From the NCBI GenBank assembly GCA_016875165.1, contig VGSF01000029.1:1-48376 (forward strand): a stretch of DNA of 48,376 nucleotides. Direction: 5' to 3'. Source of the stretch: Deltaproteobacteria bacterium (GTDB taxonomy: Bacteria; Desulfobacterota; SM23-61). The notes under the pieces are model-generated. The model did not search any database and had not been told where the DNA came from. It saw only the letters and a list, made by a program, of their open reading frames with translations. Positions 31,796 to 40,885 of this stretch are shown in pieces; positions within the stretch are counted from its first letter, which is position 1, and each line of letters starts with the position of its first letter. A program made the position numbers and the translations under genes.

Positions 31796-32655
31796 CCGGC
31801 CCTCCTGCGCGAAAGAACAATGGCCAGGGTATTCAAAATCATTATGATTAAGAAGAGAATGACGCCTGCGGCAAAGAGGGCCTGACGGTGATCCCCGGAG
31901 GCATAGCCCATCTCAATGCCGATGTTCGTGGTCAATGTCCGGGCTGAATCGAGGATGGAAGACGGCATTTTCACCGCATTTCCGAGAATCATGATCATGG
32001 CCATGGTTTCTCCAAGGGCCCGGCCCATCCCCAGAATGATGCTGGCCACAATCCCGGATCTGGCTGCTGGGATTAAGACCCTCCAGATGGTCTGCCAGTG
32101 AGTGGCTCCCAGGGCGAAGGCTCCTGCTTTATAGTTGGGAGGAAGGGCCTTTAAGGAATCTTCGGAGATACTGATAATGGTTGGCAGGATCATAATACTC
32201 AGGATCAGGGAGCCGGAGAGGATGCTCAGGCCGGGGCCTCCCAGGAAATTTCGAATTAAAGGAACGAGGACAACCAGGCCCCAGAATCCATAAACGACTG
32301 ATGGAATGCCGGCCAAAACCTGAATGGCCGACCTCAAAATCATTCCGGCCCAGGGGGGTGTCCATTCGCAGAGGAAGATAGCACAGGCTAATCCCAAAGG
32401 GATACCTAAGAGGAGGGCTCCAAAGGTTACCCAGAAGGAGCCGACAATCATGGGAAGGATACCGAATTCACCCTGGCTGGGCACCCAGCGTTCTCCAAGA
32501 AGGAAGGATTTAGGTCCGATCTTCCAGATTAACGGAAGCCCTTCTCCGAAGATAAAGAAGGTGATCAAGGCCAGGATCGTAATGGAAGAGAAGGCGATCA
32601 GAAGAAGAATCTTTTCGATGAACCTCTCTTTGATTTCTTTGATTTCCAAAATCAC
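31792..32655 (-). CDS. pstC: phosphate ABC transporter permease PstC (287 aa)
   Basis: The companion channel subunit, with an N-terminal membrane helix (KILLLIAFSSITILALITF) and the docking loop SEDSLKALPPNYKAGAFALG followed by ATHWQTIWRVLIPAARSG. Other PstC hallmarks are GIPSVVYGFWGLVVLVP and LGRALGETMA-like GMGRALGETMAMIMILGN. It overlaps pstS by four bases upstream and pstA by four bases downstream, so all three are translationally coupled. Confidence 0.93.
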   Translation of the reverse strand: MILEIKEIKERFIEKILLLIAFSSITILALITFFIFGEGLPLIWKIGPKSFLLGERWVPSQGEFGILPMIVGSFWVTFGALLLGIPLGLACAIFLCEWTPPWAGMILRSAIQVLAGIPSVVYGFWGLVVLVPLIRNFLGGPGLSILSGSLILSIMILPTIISISEDSLKALPPNYKAGAFALGATHWQTIWRVLIPAARSGIVASIILGMGRALGETMAMIMILGNAVKMPSSILDSARTLTTNIGIEMGYASGDHRQALFAAGVILFLIIMILNTLAIVLSRRRAG

Positions 32656-33632
32656 CCTCCAGAAGATTTTGCTAAAACGGTCACCAAACCTTCCCTGGAG
32701 AGAAGTTTCTGCGACTTAGGACTCATCACAAACTCCAAGAAGGACTTTGCCTCTCCCGCGGGTGGGCCGTTAAAAAGGAATAGAAATGGCCGAACCAAGG
32801 CATATTTTTCTGCTATTACATTTTCTGAAGTAGCCTCCACACCTGATATATTCAAAGATTTTACCTTTTCGTTGACCAGGCCGAGAGAGATGTAGCCGAG
32901 CGCATTTGGATCGCCGGACACGACCTGGCGAATGGCCCCATTGGAGTCCTGAACCAGGGCTTCAAGGGCGATGGCCTCCTTTCCCATCACCATTTTTTGA
33001 AAGGCTTCCCTTGTCCCTGATCCCTCCTCCCTCGTGACCAAAATGATGGCGCCGGTTTTCCCCCCCAGTTCCTTCCAATTTTTTATTTTGCCGGCAAAAA
33101 CCTCCCTCACTATGGCCAAGGGGAGATCCTTAATCGGATTCTTTGGATGGACGATAATGGCAATGGCGTCTTTGGCAATCATCACCGAATAGAGATCTTT
33201 TTCTTTGGCGCTCAAGTGACGTGAGGACATGCCAATTTGGGCCACACCGCTCCTAACCGCTTCGATTCCGGCAGTAGAACCTCCGCCCTGAGTATAGATA
33301 TGAATCTTGGGATAGTGCCTCATGTATTCCTCAGCCAGCAATTCGGCAAAGGGCTCGACCGAGGTGGACCCGGCCACGGTAATGCCGGCCTTATCTCTCT
33401 GGCAGCCCACATTGAATACAAGCAATGTCAGGAAAAAAAAGATTCCCAAATTCCAAATCCCCAATCCCCAATAATTCCCAAATACCAATTTCAAATCCCC
33501 CCATCCCCTCCGCCTTAGGCGGACTAAAGGGGGGCAAGGGGGGATTATAATTTGTCTGTAATTAGTCGTTTTGAACATTGTAATTTGTTTGCTATTTGGT
33601 GCTTGGATTTTGGCGCTTGATCTTTTATCCAT
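32652..33632 (-). CDS. pstS: phosphate-binding lipoprotein PstS, with repeat-derived 5' end (326 aa as read)
   Basis: The mature protein starts at a lipobox cysteine (VFNVGC, Cys77 in the longest frame) and shows the phosphate-binding motifs [15 protein letters not shown] and [11 protein letters not shown], plus [12 protein letters not shown]. It delivers periplasmic phosphate to PstCA. The N terminus is odd. In the frame starting at 33632, residues 30-45 ([15 protein letters not shown]) come from a C-tract/G-tract repeat at 33496-33545, and the hydrophobic signal segment only begins near residue 55. No ATG lies between the repeat and the lipobox. Translation must begin at a TTG after the repeat or at an upstream ATG, so the true start is unresolved. 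Confidence 0.85.
   Translation of the reverse strand: MDKRSSAKIQAPNSKQITMFKTTNYRQIIIPPCPPLVRLRRRGWGDLKLVFGNYWGLGIWNLGIFFFLTLLVFNVGCQRDKAGITVAGSTSVEPFAELLAEEYMRHYPKIHIYTQGGGSTAGIEAVRSGVAQIGMSSRHLSAKEKDLYSVMIAKDAIAIIVHPKNPIKDLPLAIVREVFAGKIKNWKELGGKTGAIILVTREEGSGTREAFQKMVMGKEAIALEALVQDSNGAIRQVVSGDPNALGYISLGLVNEKVKSLNISGVEATSENVIAEKYALVRPFLFLFNGPPAGEAKSFLEFVMSPKSQKLLSREGLVTVLAKSSGG
33496..33545. repeat. C-tract/G-tract palindrome inside the pstS 5' region (family B)
   Basis: The plus strand reads CCCCCCATCCCCTCCGCC, then TTAGGCGGACTAAAGGGGGG and a G-tract. The core TCCGCCTTAGGCGGA also occurs at 17583, and a near-identical TCCGCCTGAGGCGGA lies at 13335 next to the truncated matB-like gene. Confidence 0.65.
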
Positions 33633-34395
33633 ATCTTCCTGTTACGTAATTTTCAGTGCGTTTCTCCTTCGGATTCGTAAAAACTTCTCCGGTTAGTCCG
33701 TATTCCAGCAATTCACCCAGGAGAAAGAATCCTGTCCAATCAGAGGTGCGGGCAGCCTGTTGCATGTTATGGGTGACAATGACAATCGAATAGTTTCTTT
33801 TTAATTCCTGCATCAATCCTTCAATCTTGAGCGTGGCAATGGGGTCAAGGGCAGAACAGGGTTCGTCCATGAGGATCACCTCCGGCTCAACAGCCAACAC
33901 GCGGGCGATGCAGAGGCGCTGTTGTTGCCCCAGGGTAAGGCTTAAGGCATTCTGATGAAGTCGGTCGGAGACCTCTGTCCAAAGGGCCGCAGCCTTCAGG
34001 CTTTCTTCCACTTTGTTTTCGATCTCAATCTTTGAACGCACCCCCAACACCCTTAAACCGAAAGCAACATTTTCATAGATGCTCTTGGGAAAGGGGTTCG
34101 GTCTCTGAAAGACCATCCCCACTCTTTTTCTAAGGGAGACTACATCGGTACTTGGCTGGTAAATATCCTGGCCGTCGAGCGTGACCATTCCCTCGGTTCG
34201 GGTGTTAGGGATCAGTTCGTTCATGCGGTTGAGCGTTCTGAGGAAAGTAGACTTTCCGCAACCTGAGGGACCGATTAAGGCAGTTATCTGGCGCTCTTTA
34301 ACGTCGAGGTTAATGCTTTTCAGGGCCTGGAACAACCCATAAAAGAAATCCAAGCCTTCGGCTTTCATTTTTATTTGGTAACCGGTATTTCCCAT
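33625..34395 (-). CDS. pstB: phosphate ABC transporter ATPase, copy 2, degenerate ABC signature (256 aa)
   Basis: A second PstB, first gene of the operon and upstream of pstS. Walker A is the canonical GPSGCGKS at residues 42-49 and the Q-loop is intact ([11 protein letters not shown], Gln97). The ABC signature, however, reads LTLGQ (residues 153-157) in place of LSGGQ. Walker B and the catalytic Glu ([12 protein letters not shown]) and the switch His (VTHNMQQAA) are normal. The stop overlaps the start of pstS. Two pstB genes in one pst operon are known in some Firmicutes such as Bacillus subtilis. The opposite motif losses in the two copies suggest a heterodimer. Confidence 0.92.
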   Translation of the reverse strand: MGNTGYQIKMKAEGLDFFYGLFQALKSINLDVKERQITALIGPSGCGKSTFLRTLNRMNELIPNTRTEGMVTLDGQDIYQPSTDVVSLRKRVGMVFQRPNPFPKSIYENVAFGLRVLGVRSKIEIENKVEESLKAAALWTEVSDRLHQNALSLTLGQQQRLCIARVLAVEPEVILMDEPCSALDPIATLKIEGLMQELKRNYSIVIVTHNMQQAARTSDWTGFFLLGELLEYGLTGEVFTNPKEKRTENYVTGRYG

Positions 34396-34504
34396 ACGGA
34401 GTCATATCATTACCCAAAATGATCAATTGATCAAGTGATTTTAATTGCTAACCGCCGATCATTTTCCTTCTTCTTAAAAGTGATGATCCCCCTTGCTTAA
34501 AAAA

Positions 34505-36763
34505 TTATTCCTTTTTTTCTCTCTTCTTAATTTCCAGTTCCTTCTGGATGGCCTGGACTTTTTCCCGGAATTCCCGGGTTACCTGATTTGATTCTTCCAG
34601 GTCGGTAATCACATGGGGAGTCAGCAATAATACCGTCTCGGTCTTATGGACGTCGCTGGTATGGTACCCGAAGAGCGCTCCCAGGATCGGAATTTTGCTG
34701 AGAAAGGGCACCCCGGATGAGCTCCTGCCCTTTGATTCCTCGATCAATCCCCCGATGACGATCGTCTGCCCCTCCATGATCGAAAGAGTGGTCTTAGCTG
34801 TCTTCTTCGGGAAATAAGGAACGTTCTTAAGGTTCCCCAAATCTTTTTGGGATACGGTGCTCTGCTCGATCGATATATCCAGGGTAACCAGTTTCCCGTC
34901 GCTGATCCGCGGGGTGACGCTCAGGATCACCCCGATATCTTTGTATTCGATCGTTCCCTCTACTACCCCTGAGGAAACCACGCCCGTGGTGGCCGCAGTC
35001 GTTGTTCCCGGGGCTGTGTATGTTGTGGTCAGAATAGGTTCGGAGGATCCGATCTGAATTTTGGCCTCTTTGTTGTTGGAGGCCAGGATGTGCGGAGATG
35101 AGAGGACTTTCAGGCGATTCTCCGTGGCCGAGGCATGAATGGCGGCGGCCATTTTGTTAGCGGAAGCAATGGAGTAGCGCAGACCGGAAGTAAATGCTGC
35201 GGGAGTGGCGATGCCACCCATCCCCAATGTGTAAGCATACTCCCTTCCTCCTTGGGTGAAAGTATCCGTGAAGGTGGAAAACTCCAGTCCGTATTTGGTA
35301 TTATCGTCCAGGGTTACTTCTGCCAGAAAGACTTCAATCAACACCTGTTTGGGATAAAGATCGAGTTTCTTGATGGTCTCCAGAACCGCCTTATAATCCC
35401 GAGGTAAAGCCCTAATGATCAAGGCGTTGGTGGTTTCGTCCACCACGATGTTAATCTCTCCTTCGGGCGCGGCTCCTTCCGGTAAAGCTGCCTCTTCCTT
35501 GACGGGTGGGGTCGGGAGAGTGGCGGGTGAAGAGGGAGCAGGCCTGACCCCGCGGGGGGCTGGAGAAGGAGTCGGCGTCACAACCTTCTCTTTCACTTCT
35601 TTTTTTGGATCTTTGGGGGGAAGGTAAACCTGTTTCAAAACTTCGGCTAAATCCTTGGCCTTCCCGTTCTGGACGTAATAAACGAAAACATTTAATTTCG
35701 TTCCTTCGGCAGGAACTTTGTCAAGCTCCTTGAGCCATCTCTCTACTTTTTCAAAGATACCGGGGATGGAACTCACCGTCAGAAGAGAATTAATCCGCTG
35801 GATCGGCGTAAAGGTAATTCCCACTCCCCTGCCAGACTTCAAGTTGATCTCAAAGGAAGAAAAAATCCGCTCCATCTCTTTGGCAATCTCGTTTACGTCG
35901 GCGTTGAGAATGGGGTAAATTCTCACCCGCACGTCGGCAAAAATGTCCAGGTCAAAGAGTTCGATGATGCTCAGCGATTTTTTTACGTTCGAACCCATAT
36001 CGCCGATGATCAGGATATTGTGGGGAGGGTGCTCCACGATGTCCGCGCCATCGGAAAGGAAGGGTTTGATCATTTTGGAAACTTCGCTCACCGGAATGAA
36101 TTTCAGAGGGATGATCTGGATAATATATCTTTCCTCTATCAAAGTCTTCCATGTCTCGGCTGAAGGCGATGGGGCCGTAAATATCTTTTTAGCATCCCCG
36201 AAAGGAACGATCTCATAGATGTGCTCTTTTTGCACGGCAGTGGCGCCGTTCAATTTCAGTATTGATTGAAAAATAGGAAAAATTTCTTCGGTGGTGATTT
36301 GACCCGCGGTCTGGATATTGACCACCCCTTTTACTTTCGGGTCAATGATGTAATTCATTTTCATCATCTCAGCCATGACCCGGATTACTTCGTACAGGTC
36401 GGCATTGTCGAAATTTAAGACGAATCTTGAACCCTTAACAGGCTCCACAGGCCTTTTCGCCAGCGGCATGGAAGGCGCCGGGGCGGAAGATGGTGTCTGC
36501 ATGCGGCCCTCAACCCGGGAAAGAGGAGTCCGGGATTCCGCCGGCCTGTCCTCCCCGAAAGTCTCTGCCCTTTCTCCGGGAATGATTCTTTCTTTCGCGG
36601 GTGGTTCGGTGGCAATTTTTGCGGGTGCTTTAGCCGGGGGTTTCGGTAAAGTTTCTCTATCCGGCTCTTCCTTCAATTGTCCCCTGGCAGTCGCACAACT
36701 AAGAGCTCCAACCATCAACGACAGAATAAAAAAGCCCATCCATAAACATCTAAGCATTTTCAT
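34505..36763 (-). CDS. gspD: type II secretion secretin GspD, lipoprotein type (752 aa)
   Basis: The outer-membrane channel of the type II system. The start at 36763 is chosen because AAGGAG lies upstream and gives a lipoprotein signal (MKMLRCLWMGFFILSLMVGA with Cys near residue 23, LSCATA). A Pro-rich linker follows, then the N0 domain (FVLNFDNADLYEVIRVMAEM), N1-N3 repeats, and the C-terminal secretin domain with VLIEVFLAEVTLDDNTKYG, then VPFLSKIPILGALFGYH and LLLTPHVI. A lipid anchor would remove the need for a pilotin. It follows gspC by 27 bases and is the last gene of the cluster. Confidence 0.94.
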   Translation of the reverse strand: MKMLRCLWMGFFILSLMVGALSCATARGQLKEEPDRETLPKPPAKAPAKIATEPPAKERIIPGERAETFGEDRPAESRTPLSRVEGRMQTPSSAPAPSMPLAKRPVEPVKGSRFVLNFDNADLYEVIRVMAEMMKMNYIIDPKVKGVVNIQTAGQITTEEIFPIFQSILKLNGATAVQKEHIYEIVPFGDAKKIFTAPSPSAETWKTLIEERYIIQIIPLKFIPVSEVSKMIKPFLSDGADIVEHPPHNILIIGDMGSNVKKSLSIIELFDLDIFADVRVRIYPILNADVNEIAKEMERIFSSFEINLKSGRGVGITFTPIQRINSLLTVSSIPGIFEKVERWLKELDKVPAEGTKLNVFVYYVQNGKAKDLAEVLKQVYLPPKDPKKEVKEKVVTPTPSPAPRGVRPAPSSPATLPTPPVKEEAALPEGAAPEGEINIVVDETTNALIIRALPRDYKAVLETIKKLDLYPKQVLIEVFLAEVTLDDNTKYGLEFSTFTDTFTQGGREYAYTLGMGGIATPAAFTSGLRYSIASANKMAAAIHASATENRLKVLSSPHILASNNKEAKIQIGSSEPILTTTYTAPGTTTAATTGVVSSGVVEGTIEYKDIGVILSVTPRISDGKLVTLDISIEQSTVSQKDLGNLKNVPYFPKKTAKTTLSIMEGQTIVIGGLIEESKGRSSSGVPFLSKIPILGALFGYHTSDVHKTETVLLLTPHVITDLEESNQVTREFREKVQAIQKELEIKKREKKE

Positions 36764-36790
36764 CCTGAGAAGACTCCTTTCTTTTAGCAT

Positions 36791-37594
36791 TTAATTTCCC
36801 CCACCTCCCGGGGGTGCACCGGGCATTAAAGGTTCCGGCCTTGCGGGTCTCACTCCCCGCATGACGCCTGGATCGAGAGGTGGGACCGGAATGGCCGGGA
36901 TGGGCATAACAGGTTCCACCCTTTGCTGTTCTCTGGGGAGTTCTCTGGGAACCGGTAAAACCGGCGGAGGAATTGTCCGGGGCACTGCCGGTAACGGCCC
37001 CGGCAAAGGACTTGGCGGGGGGCCAGGCAGAGCGCTTGTAATTTCGGCTGGTTTCACAGGGGTTTTCACCTCTACTCTCCTTTTGGGAGCCTTCGGGTCG
37101 TAAAGCAAGACTTCATAGGTATCTCCCGGCGCCTCAAAAGTAACCCGGTCCGGCATTATTCTGGTCAATTTATAATCCCCTACCTGATCGCCGATTTTAA
37201 GGGTCTTGGTCGCCCTCTCTCCTTTAGGCAGGGGCCTTCCCGGATTGATGATGGAGGCGGTCTGGACATGGTCTGCAATCATCACCCCGAACAATTGGAT
37301 TGGCGGGCGGGCAGGCGGCTTGGGTTGTTCCTGCGCTGGGATAAGGATTGAAAACTCCTTTCGGTCAGGGTTAAAAATATTTTTTTCGGAAATTACCCCC
37401 AGGGAATCACCGGCAGATTTTCCCCTGGCGCTCCCTGTCGCCGGAAGAACCTCGGCTTTCGCCTCTGCTTTCCTTGCTGCCTCCTTCCTGGAAGTCACCG
37501 TCTGAGGCTGCCACCAGGTTTCATAATTCTTAAAAACAAGCAGGAGGACGGCGAAAAAAAGTAGAAAACTAAGGACTCCATAGCGCGATGACAT
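36791..37594 (-). CDS. gspC: type II secretion protein GspC-like, with Pro-rich tail (267 aa)
   Basis: An inner-membrane anchored protein: one N-terminal membrane helix (VLSFLLFFAVLLLVFKNY), a linker and an HR-type domain (IQLFGVMIADHVQTASI, YKLTRIMPDRVTFEAPGD) that contacts the secretin. Classic GspC ends in a PDZ or coiled-coil domain. Here the last 70 residues are almost all Pro, Leu, Val and Arg repeats ending GAPPGGGGN, so the PDZ module is absent. Short GspC/PulC-like forms of this type occur in other deltaproteobacteria. AAGGAGG precedes the ATG. Its place directly before gspD, at the end rather than the start of the cluster, is unusual. Confidence 0.85.
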   Translation of the reverse strand: MSSRYGVLSFLLFFAVLLLVFKNYETWWQPQTVTSRKEAARKAEAKAEVLPATGSARGKSAGDSLGVISEKNIFNPDRKEFSILIPAQEQPKPPARPPIQLFGVMIADHVQTASIINPGRPLPKGERATKTLKIGDQVGDYKLTRIMPDRVTFEAPGDTYEVLLYDPKAPKRRVEVKTPVKPAEITSALPGPPPSPLPGPLPAVPRTIPPPVLPVPRELPREQQRVEPVMPIPAIPVPPLDPGVMRGVRPARPEPLMPGAPPGGGGN

Positions 37595-37603
37595 AATCCC
37601 TCC

Positions 37604-38209
37604 TTATTTTTCCTTATCTTTCTCCCTGATCTTGTCACCTTTCATGAATCCCGCAACCACCATGCTCCCCTGAATGGTGTTGGGCATTCTCGGGTTAAAA
37701 ATGAGGAGGTCCATTTCGGAAATCATAAATTCCTTTTCCTGGTTTTCCAGATCATGGATAAATTGGCTTAAGTTCATCATGCTGTTAATCGGGTTGAATT
37801 CGATTTGCAGGGAAATCTTCCGGTAAACGCCCGTTTCCTTTGGCTCGAGGTTGCGGAAGCTCCTGAGGCTAAGGAAATTTTTTTCGGCCAGCCGTTTCAC
37901 TATGTCCTGCAGGTTGGCTGCCCCTAACTGGGGGGTCTCTCCGGGCAAAAGTCTTTTTTGTATATCCCCGGTTTGCTTCAGGGTTCTTTCGAAGGATTCT
38001 TCCGCTGCTTTCCGGCCTTGCATTATTTCGGCATATTTCGCCAAAATTCTTTGTTTAAGGATAATCTCTTCGTCGGCCTTCTTTTTCGCATCGAGCAGGG
38101 GAATAAGGCCATATGTATATGCGAAAATTACCGCTGATATCCCTATAAGCAGCCAAAGAAACTTCTTCCGCCAAAACTTTCCTTCTTCCCTAAACGACCA
38201 CTTTTTCAA
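37604..38209 (-). CDS. gspM: type II secretion protein GspM, PilO-like (201 aa)
   Basis: A bitopic inner-membrane protein: a basic N terminus, one membrane helix (KFLWLLIGISAVIFAYTYGL) and a long coiled-coil (KKKADEEIILKQRILAKYAE) leading to a ferredoxin-like periplasmic domain (FLSLRSFRNLEPKETGVYRK). GspM pairs with GspL to hold the assembly ATPase. The start overlaps the gspL stop by four bases. GspM and PilO are similar at this level, and the assignment comes from the surrounding type II genes. Confidence 0.85.
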   Translation of the reverse strand: MKKWSFREEGKFWRKKFLWLLIGISAVIFAYTYGLIPLLDAKKKADEEIILKQRILAKYAEIMQGRKAAEESFERTLKQTGDIQKRLLPGETPQLGAANLQDIVKRLAEKNFLSLRSFRNLEPKETGVYRKISLQIEFNPINSMMNLSQFIHDLENQEKEFMISEMDLLIFNPRMPNTIQGSMVVAGFMKGDKIREKDKEK

Positions 38210-39639
38210 GGAACTGCCCTCCGCCCCTCCAGGCGCATTTTGATCTTAAATCTCTCCTTTTCTTTTTCCCCGCCTGCTCTTCTTTCCCGTTCTTTGGTTA
38301 CCGGCGCTAAGAATTCCACCTTTTCAAAAAGAGGAGATTTATCAATCAAGGGGATTAAATCCGAAGCTGAATCGGCAAACCCGCTAATCTCAATTTCTTT
38401 TCCCGATTGCTTTAAATTCCAGATCCAGACTGAAGCAGGTAAAATCTGGGTCAACTCCTTCAATATTTCAACCTTACTAACTTCGCCGGATCTGATCTTT
38501 TCCAGCTCGGATATTTCCTTAGCCACTTCTTCTTTCTGTTTCCGCAATTTTTCAACTGCCTCGACCTCGGGCTTTCTTTTTATAACCTCGGCCCTGAGCG
38601 TATCGAGTTCATCCCGGTAGCGGCCATAAACCCCCAATCCTAAGGAAAAGCTTAAAACCACGGTCAAAGTCAGGAAGATCACAAAAAGAGGTTTGCCGAT
38701 CTGCCTCACCTTTTTTCTCATCTCCACCGGCAGGAGGTTCAGGTCCAGGCTGGTCTCGGTCAGGCCCTTCAGGGAAACGCCTATGGATGCATAAATATGT
38801 TCAGGTTTTGTTTCTCTCTTTCGCACCTGGAGGCGGTCCAGGGGAGGACGAAAAACCTTTTTAATATTAATTGCCGATGACTTGCCAAAGACGGGAAGCG
38901 CTTTTTCTACTGTGTCCATGCCATAAATGAAAAAACTGGACCTGGCCAGCTGGTCACTTTTTATCCCTGCCCGCTGGAAGGTATTTATGATCTTTTCTTC
39001 TTTCCTCTCCGGAGGCAAGGGGAGGTAAAAACTCTCTTGCCATTCTTTCCCCTGGATGAGGTTCGCTTCATAAAAAGGCTCATGGAGATCGAGCAAAATG
39101 GCCAATTCGTTATCTCTTCCCCTTTCGTTGTAAAAGAAAAGGTTTAGGGCGGCCGTTGAAGAAATTTGGACGGATTGGGGCTGGATGCCCATCTTCTTCA
39201 ACAGGGAAAGATAGAAAAGGACTTCCTCCTTTCTGGTAAAAACCGCAATCACGAACAGAGAATCCTTCTCCTCCCGAAGAATCTGGTAATCGAAACAAAT
39301 CTCTTCCCGATCAAAAGGAATGTATTTGGGCGCTTCATATTCTATGACTTTTCTTAAATTTTCTTTGGTGGCCAGGGGAAGACGGAGGAAGCGGACAATT
39401 ACCTTTTCCCGGGGGATGGAAATAAAAACTTTTTCTTTGTCGATCTGGTGCTGGGAAATAAAAGCGGTGATCGGGTTTATCCACTGAGTTTGTTGAAACT
39501 CTTTCGGACTTTCTATCCCCAGCCTGTGGATCCGGTAGTCAACCAGGTGGACCTTACCGAAATATCTTCTAAGCAGAGTGAGGATCAGGTGGTCTCTTCT
39601 AAAATCGATCCCGATACTGGAACTAAAAATAGCCATCAT
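38206..39639 (-). CDS. gspL: type II secretion protein GspL, PilM/PilN-like (477 aa)
   Basis: The N-terminal 330 residues form a PilM/actin-like cytoplasmic domain (SIGIDFRRDHLILTLLRRYF, KVIEYEAPKYIPFDREEI). A membrane helix near residue 320 (FVIFLTLTVVLSFSLGLGVY), a coiled coil (EVIKRKPEVEAVEKLRKQKE) and a small periplasmic PilN-like domain follow. The cytoplasmic domain binds the ATPase GspE. Two ATG codons stand in a row at 39639; the second may be used. The start lies about 40 bases after the end of gspK. Confidence 0.88.
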   Translation of the reverse strand: MMAIFSSSIGIDFRRDHLILTLLRRYFGKVHLVDYRIHRLGIESPKEFQQTQWINPITAFISQHQIDKEKVFISIPREKVIVRFLRLPLATKENLRKVIEYEAPKYIPFDREEICFDYQILREEKDSLFVIAVFTRKEEVLFYLSLLKKMGIQPQSVQISSTAALNLFFYNERGRDNELAILLDLHEPFYEANLIQGKEWQESFYLPLPPERKEEKIINTFQRAGIKSDQLARSSFFIYGMDTVEKALPVFGKSSAINIKKVFRPPLDRLQVRKRETKPEHIYASIGVSLKGLTETSLDLNLLPVEMRKKVRQIGKPLFVIFLTLTVVLSFSLGLGVYGRYRDELDTLRAEVIKRKPEVEAVEKLRKQKEEVAKEISELEKIRSGEVSKVEILKELTQILPASVWIWNLKQSGKEIEISGFADSASDLIPLIDKSPLFEKVEFLAPVTKERERRAGGEKEKERFKIKMRLEGRRAVP

Positions 39640-39678
39640 AGGAACCCTTCAGGAATTCTTTTCGTTCTCTATAAATTT

Positions 39679-40734
39679 TTAAGAAATGAATGAATCGAGC
39701 CATTGGATGATTTTATATCCTTCCTTCTCTTTCGGGTCGATCTTGATGATCACTTTTAGGCCGCGAACAGATCCTTCTTCTTTATTCTTCCCCTTGGCTT
39801 CGATGGTGTAGTAAGGATTGGCGCTCTGAAAAAGGATGAATCTCCCGATTTCTCCGAGAAAGGGGGTGAGTTCCGGCACCCTCTGAAGAAGATCCCGGTG
39901 GTTTTCGAATCCCTTCTCCTCACGAGCCTGAATGATCCTCCGGGCCACCTCGCCGGGAATCCCCAGAACGAACCTTAAAACCGGCAGAGCGGCGCTGTTG
40001 ATGTCCACCTGTTCTCCCGGAGCATATACCGAAAAGATGTCTTTCAAGCCGAAGGGGAACCATTCTTCCTGGCCCTCGCCCTTTTTTTCCTTGGCCCCTT
40101 TTTTTCCGTAAAACAGTTCCGGAGTAACCCCGCGGACAAGGAGAAGTTCCTCGATGGAATCGAGGTTGCCATTCTTACAATCATAGGGTTCTTTGAGGGA
40201 GCGGTAATAGTCGTTTTCAGCTCCGTTTAGGCGGTAGAAATCATCAGGGTCCCGCCAGTCCTGAATCGAATCGACTACGATGTCCCGGATTTCCCCCGAA
40301 AGCCCTAAGTTTGTCACGATCTTTTGCAGCAACATTCCTGAGACGAGATTAATATTAACCTTGCCGGCTTCCCCCATGACCTTGACTTCACAGGATCCCT
40401 GTTCGAAGGTTATCCTGTACCCTCGGCCGTCTGTCACCCACTCCCTCTTTTCCGGCGGAAGGTCTTCTGTCTTCATAGTTTTCCTTTTAGCCATTACCCG
40501 GGGATCGTGCTTGTAAATCAGCTCGGCAATTGCCCGTTCCACTCCCCCTCCAGCCATAGCGTAGAGCTGTAATTCCTCCTGAAAATTCCTGGCAATATGG
40601 ACTTCGGTGCGCATGGCGTAACTGAACTCAAAGACAATCACGGAAAGGATAGCCATCACCCAGAGCACCATGATCAGGGCCACGCCCTTTGCATTTAAAT
40701 TCCGCAATCCATATTTAAATAGTTCCCAATTCAC
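39679..40734 (-). CDS. gspK: type II secretion minor pseudopilin GspK (351 aa)
   Basis: GspK caps the pseudopilus tip with GspI and GspJ. Typical features are the prepilin-type N terminus AKGVALIMVLWVMAILSVIV, which lacks the Glu5 found in other pseudopilins, as expected of GspK. A large helical domain follows with conserved DSIQDWRDPDDFYRLNGAEN, and the C-terminal part includes PGEQVDINSAALPVLRFVLG. The frame begins at GTG 40734; the start is not certain because a TTG lies closer to the prepilin motif. Length is normal for GspK. Confidence 0.9.
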   Translation of the reverse strand: MNWELFKYGLRNLNAKGVALIMVLWVMAILSVIVFEFSYAMRTEVHIARNFQEELQLYAMAGGGVERAIAELIYKHDPRVMAKRKTMKTEDLPPEKREWVTDGRGYRITFEQGSCEVKVMGEAGKVNINLVSGMLLQKIVTNLGLSGEIRDIVVDSIQDWRDPDDFYRLNGAENDYYRSLKEPYDCKNGNLDSIEELLLVRGVTPELFYGKKGAKEKKGEGQEEWFPFGLKDIFSVYAPGEQVDINSAALPVLRFVLGIPGEVARRIIQAREEKGFENHRDLLQRVPELTPFLGEIGRFILFQSANPYYTIEAKGKNKEEGSVRGLKVIIKIDPKEKEGYKIIQWLDSFIS

Positions 40735-40885
40735 GGTTCACCATTTACAGTAAAAAATAAAAACTAGATTGTATGGGAATTTGCTTTTTTAAACTTTAGG
40801 CGCTTTAGTTCACTTAACTTGAAATACACCCTCAGCAATTATTTCTCTCCCAACTCCGAACTACTAACTCCGAACTATTCTTTAG

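Noticed and set aside
38206..39639. A type IV pilus PilM-PilN fusion
   Set aside because: The surrounding genes are clearly type II secretion, so GspL is the better call.
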